Assembly (NCBI RefSeq): GCF_000620505.1
Contig: NZ_JIBC01000011.1
Span: 62,001-126,000, forward strand
Direction: 5' to 3'
Source: Sulfitobacter sp. 20_GPM-1509m
Lineage (GTDB): Bacteria > Pseudomonadota > Alphaproteobacteria > Rhodobacterales > Rhodobacteraceae
DNA: 64,000 nt
Shown in pieces: positions 26,295 to 34,270 of this stretch. Every line of letters begins with the position of its first letter. Position 1 is the first letter of the stretch. The position numbers and the translations under genes are program-made. The notes beneath the pieces were generated by a model, which saw only the letters and a list, made by a program, of their open reading frames with translations, had not been told where the DNA came from and ran no database searches.

Positions 26295-26633
26295 ATGAAC
26301 CAGACGATTGACCTCGAACTAAACGTCACCACCGAACAAGGCCTTCGGGCACTTGCTGAGGAGGGACACACGGTCGAAGTGCTGTGCAAAGCCGATCCTG
26401 AACGCAAGGGACCAAGCTGGTACGGCCTGTGGATCATGCGGACGGTTGGGAGTGATGGGCAGGCGAAAATCCTTGTCACTGCCAGGACGCGCGTGACGCA
26501 AAATGCGATTAGGGTGCGCGAATTCAAGACGGCAACCGGCGTGATCTCGTTTTTGATTGGTGTTGGGTTCTCTCAGGCGAGCATTCCCATGAAGAACGGG
26601 GAAACGACCTCTCATAGCCTCGTCAGTGACTGA
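26295..26633 (+). CDS. Unknown 112-aa protein
   Basis: Begins MNQTIDLELNVTTEQGLRAL. It has a predicted beta-rich core (WYGLWIMRTVGSDGQAKILVTARTR) and a hydrophobic VISFLIGVGF near the end. No family recognised. The in-frame ATG at 26295 is preferred over 26235. It is divergent from ardC and could share its regulatory region. Confidence 0.45.
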   Translation: MNQTIDLELNVTTEQGLRALAEEGHTVEVLCKADPERKGPSWYGLWIMRTVGSDGQAKILVTARTRVTQNAIRVREFKTATGVISFLIGVGFSQASIPMKNGETTSHSLVSD

Positions 26634-26733
26634 GGCCCGAATCGCGGTCGATATCACGATACTTCTCGACTTCCTGATCCTTCTCCCGGTCGCGTTCGTC
26701 ATCAATTTCCAGCGTAAGGGGGAGGCCACATCC
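26623..26733 (-). pseudogene. 3' tail of an unidentified gene
   Basis: Reading leftward, an open tail (LEIDDERDREKDQEVEKYRD, then IDRDSGLSH, stop at 26623) is highly charged and coding-like, but has no start or upstream domain. The Arg/Asp-rich style resembles the C-terminus of the relaxase at 14244, but identity is not established. Confidence 0.3.
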
Positions 26734-27025
26734 CATAGATTTTACTGTTGCGCGGGCGGGCCTTGGTTTTGATCCTGCACAACGAGCTCGTCAGGGACTC
26801 CCGGATGAGGTCATTTTGCAGGGATGACTCTGCGGGTCTCCGAATGGCATCGTGAGCGGGCGTAGACAGCTAAGGTTGCCAGAGACGGGGCTGGTTTGGA
26901 TCAAGTGCGTGTTCTGAACTCCTTTGTAAGTTTGCGCTTTCGACCACCGGACTGGCTTTACCGGAAGCCGTGGAGTTAATACTAAACCTCAGAACATAGC
27001 TCCAGAGATCGGTGGTTTGATATCA
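26734..27025. other. Intergenic region upstream of the AbiE pair
   Basis: About 290 bases without a recognisable gene. It should hold the AbiEi/AbiEii promoter; AbiEi-type antitoxins usually repress their own promoter through inverted repeats, but none was clear enough to call. Confidence 0.35.
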
Positions 27026-27640
27026 ATGCCAGAGCGCAAAACACAGCGTGAACAAGCAAAAGAGATGCTCTGGGATAGGGGCATCGTCCGGCTTTCTGAA
27101 TTCAAGACGGCGGGCATCACGGCTGCGACCATCGGCCGGATGCGGGACGATGGCGAGGTAATTCGTCTGGCGCGAGGACTATATCAACTACCGGATGCGC
27201 CGCTGCATACCAATCACAGCCTAGCCGAAGCGGCGAAGCGTGTTCCCAAAGGTGTTGTCTGCCTTACATCCGCGCTCGCGTTTCACGAGCTCACCGATCA
27301 ACTGCCTCGGTCCGTCTGGATGGCAATCGGCAAGAACGATTGGTCCCCGCAGGATGAGCGAGCGCTGCGCATCGTTCGGTTCACGGACACTCTCCTGGCC
27401 CAAGACGTCAAGACGACATCGATTGAAGGCGTCCCGGTCAAGGTCTTCGGTGTCGCCAAAACCATCGCCGATTGCTTTCGGCATAGGCGGTCGGTTGGTC
27501 AATCGGTTGCTCTGGAGGGGCTTCAGGAGGCGCTGAGACAGCGCAAGGCTACTCCGGCAGAGATCGCACGCTCGGCGGCCAGCGGCGGCGTCTCCACAAT
27601 CGTCCACCCTTATCTCGAGGCGCTCACGGCGAATGGTTAG
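27026..27640 (+). CDS. AbiEi-family antitoxin
   Basis: 204-aa antitoxin of type IV toxin-antitoxin systems. The N-terminal winged helix-turn-helix (DRGIVRLSEFKTAGITAATIGR) is followed by RGLYQLPD, GVVCLTSALAFHELTDQLP and VAKTIADCFRHR, all typical of AbiEi proteins. ATG at 27026 is chosen over a TTG at 27017. Its 3' end overlaps the toxin gene by eight bases. It is expected to repress the operon and to counteract the nucleotidyltransferase toxin. Confidence 0.85.
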   Translation: MPERKTQREQAKEMLWDRGIVRLSEFKTAGITAATIGRMRDDGEVIRLARGLYQLPDAPLHTNHSLAEAAKRVPKGVVCLTSALAFHELTDQLPRSVWMAIGKNDWSPQDERALRIVRFTDTLLAQDVKTTSIEGVPVKVFGVAKTIADCFRHRRSVGQSVALEGLQEALRQRKATPAEIARSAASGGVSTIVHPYLEALTANG

Positions 27641-28523
27641 AGAGATCAAGAATATGGGCGCGTCGGTTCGCGCGCGGCTGCTCAAGATCAGCAAAGACAG
27701 CGAACAAAACTATCAGCTTGTCCTCACACGCTATGCCAATGAGCGCTTGCTCTATCGCTTAGCAAAGTCTGCGCATGCCGAACGTTTTGTTCTCAAAGGT
27801 GCTGTTTTGTTGATGGCTTGGTTCGACGAACCCTTTCGCGGCACCCGTGATGTCGATCTACTGGGCCACGGAGATCCTGACCCAGACGCCGTTCTTGGCG
27901 TTTTCAAAGACATCTTCGCAAGGGAAGCACCGGACGGTGTCCAATTTGACGCCGACGGTGCGCAGATTGGACGTATCCGCGAAGACACCGAGTATGGAGG
28001 GCTGCGGATCAAGACCACCGCTAATGTTGGTGGTGCCCGGGTTGCGATCAGCGTCGATGTCGGGTTTGGCGATGCCATGGAGCCCGAACCACAGATTCTT
28101 GATCTGCCTGGACTTCTCGACATGCCGACTGCGCCGCTCCGGGGGTATGCGCGCGAAACCGTCGTCGCGGAGAAATTCCAGGCAATGGTGGCCCTCGGCC
28201 TCACCAATACGAGGATCAAGGACTATTATGACGTCTGGTTGCCCAGCCGATCATTCGAGTTTGACGAGGGGCAACTCGGCCGCGCAATCGCGGCGACCTT
28301 TGAACGGCGCGATACAGCCATTCCGACAGAGGCGCCAGATGCGTTGACGGCCGCGTTCAGTAAAGACGAAGCCAAACAGCGCCAGTGGGCGGCTTTCATT
28401 CGAGACGTCTCCTTCGACCCGGGACCGCTGCCGCGCGTAGTTGAAACGTTGGCGGGATTTCTGATGTCGGCCGCGGCCACCGCAATGCGCCACAAACCGC
28501 AATCGAAAGACGACCAATCATGA
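27633..28523 (+). CDS. AbiEii/AbiGii-family nucleotidyltransferase toxin
   Basis: 296-aa toxin with a nucleotidyltransferase core: LKGAVLLMAWF (about residue 52), then the metal-binding RGTRDVDLLG (about residue 70), followed by FQAMVALGLTNTRIKDYYDVW, the conserved C-terminal block of AbiEii proteins. AbiEii toxins stop growth, and in characterised relatives transfer nucleotides to tRNA, during phage infection. Start at 27633 overlaps the antitoxin; an internal ATG at 27654 is an alternative. Confidence 0.88.
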   Translation: MVREIKNMGASVRARLLKISKDSEQNYQLVLTRYANERLLYRLAKSAHAERFVLKGAVLLMAWFDEPFRGTRDVDLLGHGDPDPDAVLGVFKDIFAREAPDGVQFDADGAQIGRIREDTEYGGLRIKTTANVGGARVAISVDVGFGDAMEPEPQILDLPGLLDMPTAPLRGYARETVVAEKFQAMVALGLTNTRIKDYYDVWLPSRSFEFDEGQLGRAIAATFERRDTAIPTEAPDALTAAFSKDEAKQRQWAAFIRDVSFDPGPLPRVVETLAGFLMSAAATAMRHKPQSKDDQS

Positions 28524-28670
28524 ACGGGAAGAAAGTGAATATCTATGCTTAGTCGGGGGTCCGTATGACGCCGTTGAAAGCCCCATATCCATGCTTCTCG
28601 CACCGTCGTGAACGATCAGTTTAAAGGTCTGTTCGCATGGGAAGATTACATCGCAGCATTGGAGGCAGCT
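28524..28670 (+). other. Left flank of the transposon with possible gene fragment
   Basis: From the GTG at 28601 a short open frame (VNDQFKGLFAWEDYIAALEA) runs into the transposon end. It could be the start of a gene interrupted by the element, but is too short to identify. Confidence 0.25.
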
Positions 28671-28698
28671 GTCACTGTACCCTATTTAATCAGATTCT
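28671..28698 (+). repeat. Left terminal inverted repeat of the tni transposon
   Basis: Begins TGTCACTGTACCCTATTTAA and continues TCAGATTC; it differs at three positions from the right end. A further internal repeat containing GTACCCTTAATTGC lies at 28722-28743, matching the 20-bp units at the right end in inverted orientation. Confidence 0.85.
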
Positions 28699-28764
28699 GC
28701 GGATTCAGCGCATTTTGGGGCGTTTTAGTACCCTTAATTGCAATATTTCCACAGGCTCCACGCC

Positions 28765-29697
28765 TCAGGATTTGACACCACCTGAGCTTTTCCAGATTGC
28801 ATCGGCGCGGGTCAGAAGCGCTTCGCGGTTTGCGCCGGCACCAAGCTCGGATATGGCCTGACGAGCTGCCTGCAGAGCGCTCACGGATGCACCTGGGCGG
28901 CTCGTTCCATGCGTCTTCCTGGTCGGATACTCTGTTTTCCACCGCCCAGATAACCGCTGGCCGAGGTCCTGCGACAACCCACGGGCCTGCTCAATCACTC
29001 GACGATGTTGAGGAAAGGCGCGGCGCAACTCAAAGACCATCCGTTCGTTTCCACGTAGAATGATGGCAGCACCCAAAACGGGACGGGTCACGCTAACACC
29101 GACCGCGGCAAGCGCCATTAACCTTTCGCGCTCGTTCCCCGAAATGAGCGCCCTCAGGTTCCCGATCTCCAGAACTGCCATGAGATGCATGGTCAAATCC
29201 ACCCGGCGCAACCGCGCGCGATTGTTCGTGGCGACAGCCGTCTTTAGAGCTTCTACGCCGCGCAAAGCTCGAGCACAAAGTCTGCCTGACACATCTTTGG
29301 CTGGATAATTGGTTGCCAGAGCCTGACCGCAAGTTTCGCAGGTAATCGACCACGCCAAGCGCCAATGGCGAAGCACCAGATCGGGTGTTTTCTCAACACA
29401 CCTCGGACAATACTGGAAGTCATGCCGCGACACGTATTGTCCGCCGTGTTGCGTCGCATCCGGAAGGGTCATAGCCGCAATCTCATGCCGGGTCAGTTGA
29501 ACTGCCGAGCAGAGGCGAGTCCAGTCTACCTGTCCGAGATCGTTGATACGCTCCGGCACCCTGCCCTGCCCCAAACCCAGATAGCCGCAAAGTTCTTCAG
29601 CGGAGCAGTGATTGGCTTCCGCCAACCGACCAATCCAGCTGGATAAGAGCTCGTCCCGCGCCGGTGGAGGTCGAAACGGTAACGGTCTGACAGTCAC
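28765..29697 (-). CDS. tniQ: TniQ transposition targeting protein
   Basis: About 310-aa TniQ/TnsD-family protein that helps choose the target. The N-terminal segment PPPARDELLSSWIGRLAEAN is the TniQ signature, followed by a zinc-binding CPRC (about residue 113) with CETC (about 135). The GTG at 29697 overlaps the tniB stop (GTGA) and is preferred; a TTG at 29748 would add 17 residues. It is the last gene of the tniABQ operon and lies just inside the left end. Confidence 0.85.
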   Translation of the reverse strand: MTVRPLPFRPPPARDELLSSWIGRLAEANHCSAEELCGYLGLGQGRVPERINDLGQVDWTRLCSAVQLTRHEIAAMTLPDATQHGGQYVSRHDFQYCPRCVEKTPDLVLRHWRLAWSITCETCGQALATNYPAKDVSGRLCARALRGVEALKTAVATNNRARLRRVDLTMHLMAVLEIGNLRALISGNERERLMALAAVGVSVTRPVLGAAIILRGNERMVFELRRAFPQHRRVIEQARGLSQDLGQRLSGRWKTEYPTRKTHGTSRPGASVSALQAARQAISELGAGANREALLTRADAIWKSSGGVKS

Positions 29698-30560
29698 CCG
29701 AATGCTGCGGCGGGTTGGCGAGGGATGTTCCAGGCGTGCTTCGTCCAAACCGGTTGCCAGGCCTGAACCGCTTCGTCCGTGATCCGCTCTTCTCCGGTCT
29801 CGATCGCATCGATAGCCAGGGACTTGATCATGATGAACACGCGTGAGGTGACGCCGCCTGTCACTTTCAGGATCGTTCGAAGCGACCCAACCGTCAGGCC
29901 AGACCGCTGCTCGAGTGCCATCGCGGCAATTAACGTCTGGATCAGACGGGAGAACTCCACGTCGTCCTCCCAGAGCGGCAGGTAGTGTTCGTCCAGCCGA
30001 CGGGCCAGTTGGTCGTCACCACGGACGGCCTCGAGGGCTTCGTTGACACCGAAGACGACAAGCGACGCGCAGAGATCGTTGGACAGGAACCGTAGCTTGT
30101 TCAGGAACCGTCGTTGCTCCCGGTAACTGCCGGCAAGCAGGTTATGCACCTCGTCGATCATCAGCATTTTCAGGTCCATGTCCCGAAGATGGCTGAGCGC
30201 GCGCACCTCAAGCTCGGACACCGTGTGACGCCCCCACATCGGCGCCCCGATCGTCGACAGGATGTGTTGATAGAACCGGCGCTCATCCGGCGCGGGCGGG
30301 GCCTGAACCAACAGGATGGGTGTCTTCGTGGCGCCCAGTTCGGCGTTGTACTGTGTTGGATATTTGCTCGCCATGCGCTTGGCGATCATCGTCTTGCCGA
30401 TGCCAGAGCTTCCATAGACCATCAGCCCCGGCACCCGGCTCTGCTGAGGCATTTCCATCAGGGATTCCAATCGGTTGAGAACGATGGTGGCACGGTCAAA
30501 CGCGATCCAATGATCGCCGCGGATACGGTCAATTCTTTCGTCTGGGGTCATTAAACTCAT
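29694..30560 (-). CDS. tniB: TniB transposition ATPase
   Basis: 288-aa AAA+ regulator (TnsC-like) that recruits the transposase to the target. Walker A is VYGSSGIGKTMI (about residue 48), Walker B is LMIDEVHNLL (about 130), and the LARRLDEHYLPLW block follows. The start lies inside the 3' end of tniA (ATG at 30569, 30560 and 30551 are all possible); 30560 gives MSLMTPDERI. It overlaps tniQ by four bases. Confidence 0.88.
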   Translation of the reverse strand: MSLMTPDERIDRIRGDHWIAFDRATIVLNRLESLMEMPQQSRVPGLMVYGSSGIGKTMIAKRMASKYPTQYNAELGATKTPILLVQAPPAPDERRFYQHILSTIGAPMWGRHTVSELEVRALSHLRDMDLKMLMIDEVHNLLAGSYREQRRFLNKLRFLSNDLCASLVVFGVNEALEAVRGDDQLARRLDEHYLPLWEDDVEFSRLIQTLIAAMALEQRSGLTVGSLRTILKVTGGVTSRVFIMIKSLAIDAIETGEERITDEAVQAWQPVWTKHAWNIPRQPAAAFG

Positions 30561-32157
30561 CAATCTCATAGGTTGGCAGATCAGGGTTGCCTGTATCAAT
30601 CGCGAACATTTCGCGCGATGGATCGCGGCGCGGTTGGTGCCGGGGAAGCCGAGCACCTCTTTCGTTTTCCAACCGGGCAGTCCGCGTCTTTTGGCGCGCC
30701 GCCTCAGCCAGCCGCCGCTGCGCGTCAATCAATTGGAATAGGACCCGCTCATTGATCCGGCCACAATGTTTATCATGCCATTCTTTCCGCGCCCGCCGAC
30801 TTTCCCAAAGCGATATACGCGGGTGGCTGAGATCCCGGTACCGGGCCGAGATCACGCGGCCATCATCGGTGATGACCCAGACCTGCGACAAGTCTCGCGG
30901 ATCGTATTTCACCTGTACCTTACCATGCCGGCGTCCGACCAACGACGCGAAGGCATCACTCCAGTAGTGCACCCCGAAGAGCGTGATCCCGGTGCGCCCG
31001 AGCTGACGCCACTCAAAGGGCAGGAAGCTTGTCCGAAAGGCATCGACATCGACAATCTGCCGTCCCGCAGTATCCCCGCGCATGTCCGCCCATGCCGCAA
31101 GCGGCGTTCGCCCGAGGGCTTCGTGAACCGTATTGTGGTAGCGGCAGATTTCCAGATGAAGCCAATCCTCGAACTCGACCAGGGTCAGGGCCGCATGTTT
31201 CTCACTGTCATAGTCGCCCTTCTCGACGATTGAGGACTGGGTGGTCCCGGGCAGCACATGAACGGCACCCATGGTCGTTCCGATCAGCCGTTCGACATGG
31301 CCACCATAGTGTTTGCCGCCAAGCGGACGATACTCGACAGCAATGCCCCAATCTTCGCAGGCTTTTCTGAAGGCGTCGCTGTGAAACTCCTGCGCATTGT
31401 CGACGTGGATCGCCTTCGGGATGCCAGCCGTCGGCCAAACCAGCTCTTCCAATGTCCCCGGAATGTGCACCGATTTCCGGCGCACGCAGTGATCGAGACA
31501 CAATGCGATCGACAAGACAGATGGCTCGTCGAAAGTTACATAGACCCCGAGAACGATCCGGGTCGCGACATCAATGGCAACCGTCAAATAGGGGCGCGCA
31601 AGCGGCCGTCGATTGACGTGATCGACCAACGTAATGTCTGAAGTTGTATGATCGATCTGAACGACTTCCAGCGGGGCTGAAACTTCAAGGCGGCCAGGAC
31701 GCGCGGCAAAGACCTTGTCAGCCTCCTCAGCCCCGCGCCGTTTCCGGAAGACCTCTCGCTGATCCATAGCGTCTAGACGGGCTTTCACCGTTCTCCGGGT
31801 CGGCGGCTGAAACCCCTTCGCCTCGCACTCGGCACGGATCTCACGCCAGATGCGAAGAAAGCTCGAACGCTCGCGGACCAGATAGTATCTTCGCAGGCTC
31901 TCATCGATGATGATTTCGACGTCTTGGGCAATCCGTTTCGACCCACGTTTCGGCCCGCGACGGTCCAACTCTAACGCCGTGGCACGTGCATCGTTCTCTC
32001 TCAGACGCCGGTAGAGCGACCATGTGTGGCTTTTCGCCAAACCCAGTTCCCAAGCGGCATCTCCGATAGCCGCGCTGATCGGCTCACCTCTTTTCTCAAG
32101 CTCCAGGATCGGCCGAAGAACCGCCGCACGGTGTTTCGCAAGACGCTCGTTTACCAC
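30529..32157 (-). CDS. tniA: TniA DDE transposase
   Basis: About 542-aa Mu/TnsB-like transposase. The N-terminal DNA-binding part is followed by the rve catalytic core: first Asp in VQIDHTT (about residue 190), second in IHVDNAQEFHSD (about 265), and Glu in GGHVERLIGTT (about 300); a beta-barrel C-terminal domain (RDLSQVWVITDDGRVI) follows. The GTG at 32157 has a GGAGAGGG site. The gene begins about 50 bases inside the innermost end repeats, as in Tn5053-type elements. Confidence 0.9.
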   Translation of the reverse strand: MVNERLAKHRAAVLRPILELEKRGEPISAAIGDAAWELGLAKSHTWSLYRRLRENDARATALELDRRGPKRGSKRIAQDVEIIIDESLRRYYLVRERSSFLRIWREIRAECEAKGFQPPTRRTVKARLDAMDQREVFRKRRGAEEADKVFAARPGRLEVSAPLEVVQIDHTTSDITLVDHVNRRPLARPYLTVAIDVATRIVLGVYVTFDEPSVLSIALCLDHCVRRKSVHIPGTLEELVWPTAGIPKAIHVDNAQEFHSDAFRKACEDWGIAVEYRPLGGKHYGGHVERLIGTTMGAVHVLPGTTQSSIVEKGDYDSEKHAALTLVEFEDWLHLEICRYHNTVHEALGRTPLAAWADMRGDTAGRQIVDVDAFRTSFLPFEWRQLGRTGITLFGVHYWSDAFASLVGRRHGKVQVKYDPRDLSQVWVITDDGRVISARYRDLSHPRISLWESRRARKEWHDKHCGRINERVLFQLIDAQRRLAEAARQKTRTARLENERGARLPRHQPRRDPSREMFAIDTGNPDLPTYEIDEFNDPRRKN

Positions 32158-32210
32158 GCAAATCCCTCTCCCCAATAGATCGACACTTATCCACAGATAC
32201 AGACTGTATG

Positions 32211-32269
32211 GCAATTAGGGGTACAGTATGCTAATTAACGGTACAATATGAAAATTAAGGGTACAAACT
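32211..32269. repeat. Three 20-bp tandem transposase-binding-like repeats
   Basis: Units starting at about 32211, 32230 and 32250 share (A/T)ATTA(A/G)GGGTACA(A/G), spaced 20 bases apart; a fourth copy (ATTAGGGCACAGTGACA) forms the terminal repeat. They resemble the multiple TnsB/TniA sites at ends of this transposon class and may overlap the tniA promoter, allowing autoregulation. Confidence 0.75.
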
Positions 32270-32300
32270 GCCATTGATTTCAGGGGACAATTTCAGGCAC

Positions 32301-32328
32301 GATTCTGATTAATTAGGGCACAGTGACA
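32301..32328 (-). repeat. Right terminal inverted repeat of the tni transposon
   Basis: Read inward on the minus strand: TGTCACTGTGCCCTAATTAA followed by TCAGAATC, a close match to the left end at 28671. Confidence 0.85.
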
Positions 32329-32332
32329 AAAG

Positions 32333-32500
32333 AGGAAGTGGCCGGCCAAACCACGTATCGTCGATCCAATTTTTAAGCTGCACCCATCGGTAATTCAGCG
32401 GCTTAAGGCTGACTCTGTGCCTCAAGTTGGTGAGGTGAAGCCCTACCGGCCTGAACAGCTTAGGGAACACCCGCAAGCTAAGAAGTATTTCGAGGACTGA
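32333..32500 (+). pseudogene. 3' end of a gene cut by the transposon
   Basis: A coding-like frame begins right at the transposon end and stops at 32500 (RKWPAKPRIVDPIFKLHP, later PEQLREHPQAKKYFED). It has no start codon. The product is unidentified. It is probably the remaining C-terminus of a gene whose 5' part was lost or lies at the other side of the element. Confidence 0.4.
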
Positions 32501-32604
32501 TAATACCAGTGGTCAGCTTGGTGCAGGACAGGCAGAATGTGACGTACCATGGCGAAATGATGTGTGTTTCCTTCCAAGAAATTCGAACGAGTGGGGGCTG
32601 ACTG

Positions 32605-34218
32605 ATGAAAATGAAGAGCCTAAAAAAATACAAGGTGGGCGGCACAGGATCCAAAATGCAGCTAGCTATTCCGCTGCCTCAAACACCGGACGGACGCGTT
32701 TACCGCTATTCTCCGAATGAAATCGCGCATCCCCGACACTTCGTTCTTGGCAATAGGGAAGCCGGTTTTGTCGTCGAAGAGCACAAGCGTGAGCGGATGA
32801 GGCAGGAACCAGGGACGACAAAGACTGTATGTCCTTACAGTGGTGTCATCGGCGATGACGGGGACTTCACACATCCGAAGGACCAGGAGGCCGCGATCAA
32901 GATCGTCAAACATGCGGCAATGCAAGACGTCGAATCTGCATTGTCGGATATGCTCAAAGGCGTCGCTCAGAAAAGTCGTGGTGGGATCACTTTCAAGCCA
33001 GGTGCACGTACACGTCGCCCAAACCCGCAATTTGGTCGACGTGATCTCATGCGCCTTCTGATTTGTGACTGCTGCGGGCGAGATTATGGCGTCTTCGCGA
33101 TTGCGCTCTACTGTCCGGACTGCGGTGCCCCAAATATCGCACTTCACTTCGGGCGAGAAGTCGAGCTCGTCTTGCAGCAAGCCCGGATAGCAGAGGATTT
33201 GGGTGAAGATCGACAAGAACTTGCGTACCGTCTCTTGGGTAACGCGCATGAAGATGTCCTGACCGCCTTTGAAGCGGTACAAAAGGTAGTCTACGTTCAC
33301 AGGGTTTCTAAGGAGGAATCAGGTGTTGTGCCTGCCAAACCTGTGCGCAACGATTTTCAGAATGTCGAAAGGGCTCAAAAACGCTATGCTGAATTTGGCT
33401 TCAATCCGTTCTGCGCGCTGTCCGAGGACGAACGAGAGCTGCTCGATCTCAATATTCAGAAGCGGCATGTGATCGGACACAATCTCGGTGTGGTTGATGC
33501 CAAGTTCGCAGAAAACGCGCGAGACGCGCGCCTAGGTGAAACCGTGGAGCTAGTTGGGTCTGAAATTCGGGAGTTCGCCAGATTGTGCCAACTAGTGATT
33601 TCGGCGCTGGATGATTGGCTTGGGGGCTTAAGCTTTCCGATTGCCCCAAAGGCTGAGGGGGAAACGGGCGGCGGGAACGAACCCGAGACTAAGGAAGGCA
33701 CAGTGGGGGATCTTGGTAGTCTGGCATCCAGGATTGGCCGTTGGCTCTGTGAACATTCGGTTACTGGTATGCCCGACAATATCGACGAGGAGGGCGTTCT
33801 GACGGCATTTTCGGATATGGAAGAAGGCGAGCTGAAGGAGGCGTTAGCTGAGCTTGAAATGGAGAGCTGTGTCGTGCTGTCGCATGTAATCGGAACGCGC
33901 CTCCCACGCATCCAAACGGCAGAGGAACTCTTTCTGGTTTTTGACCCCCTTGTCTTGAAGTCGAGCCCGATCACAGACGCTTTGCATCTCGTCGATCTCG
34001 TTTTGGCGGGAGATGACTCAGTGAGCTTATCCGACTTACATGATCAAAGCGGAATGGACCAAAGGCGGTTCAACCCGGCGGCAGGGATGATCGTGGCAGA
34101 GATTGGCGAAGGTCGTGTGAGCCGCACATACTCGCCTGACTATCCGGCGAGGTATTTCACGATGGCCTCAGAGGACCGTGTCGCATTGAAGCGGCTTGGC
34201 AAACAGTTGACAGGGTAG
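32605..34218 (+). CDS. Unknown zinc-ribbon protein with HEPN-like motif
   Basis: 537-aa protein without a recognised full-length family. A zinc ribbon CDCCGRDYGVFAIALYCPDC lies at about residues 153-172. Near residue 291 is RHVIGH, an R-x4-H motif with a polar residue after Arg, as in HEPN ribonuclease domains, set in a helical stretch (LDLNIQKRHVIGHNLGVV). The C-terminal third looks like a separate helical domain after an acidic, Gly-rich linker (about 350-375). No membrane segment. It lies between a transposon and a Fic/OLD/helicase operon, so a phage-defence effector is plausible. The HEPN assignment rests on motif and context only. Confidence 0.65.
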   Translation: MKMKSLKKYKVGGTGSKMQLAIPLPQTPDGRVYRYSPNEIAHPRHFVLGNREAGFVVEEHKRERMRQEPGTTKTVCPYSGVIGDDGDFTHPKDQEAAIKIVKHAAMQDVESALSDMLKGVAQKSRGGITFKPGARTRRPNPQFGRRDLMRLLICDCCGRDYGVFAIALYCPDCGAPNIALHFGREVELVLQQARIAEDLGEDRQELAYRLLGNAHEDVLTAFEAVQKVVYVHRVSKEESGVVPAKPVRNDFQNVERAQKRYAEFGFNPFCALSEDERELLDLNIQKRHVIGHNLGVVDAKFAENARDARLGETVELVGSEIREFARLCQLVISALDDWLGGLSFPIAPKAEGETGGGNEPETKEGTVGDLGSLASRIGRWLCEHSVTGMPDNIDEEGVLTAFSDMEEGELKEALAELEMESCVVLSHVIGTRLPRIQTAEELFLVFDPLVLKSSPITDALHLVDLVLAGDDSVSLSDLHDQSGMDQRRFNPAAGMIVAEIGEGRVSRTYSPDYPARYFTMASEDRVALKRLGKQLTG

Positions 34219-34270
34219 GTATCCGTCTTTCCAATCGGCAATTCTTGATGAGGCGATTACAAATGACCTG

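Larger units (their letters stand above)
28671..32328. mobile_element. Compact tniABQ transposon (Tn5053/Tn402-Tn7-like)
   Basis: A 3.66-kb element holding only tniA, tniB and tniQ on the minus strand. Both ends begin TGTCACTGT and stay related for about 28 bases (left 28671-28698, right 32301-32328 inverted). Internal 20-bp TniA-binding-like repeats are present at both ends. Flanking pentamers (GCAGC left, AAAGA right) differ, so no target duplication is visible. No resolvase or cargo lies between the ends. Confidence 0.85.

Noticed and set aside
32211-32269. CRISPR array from three 20-bp repeats
   Set aside because: The repeats are contiguous without spacers and match the transposon terminal repeat, so they are transposase-binding sites.
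28671-32328. CRISPR-associated (CAST-like) transposon
   Set aside because: No cas genes or CRISPR repeats lie in or near the element; the tniABQ set fits a Tn5053/Tn402-like transposon.
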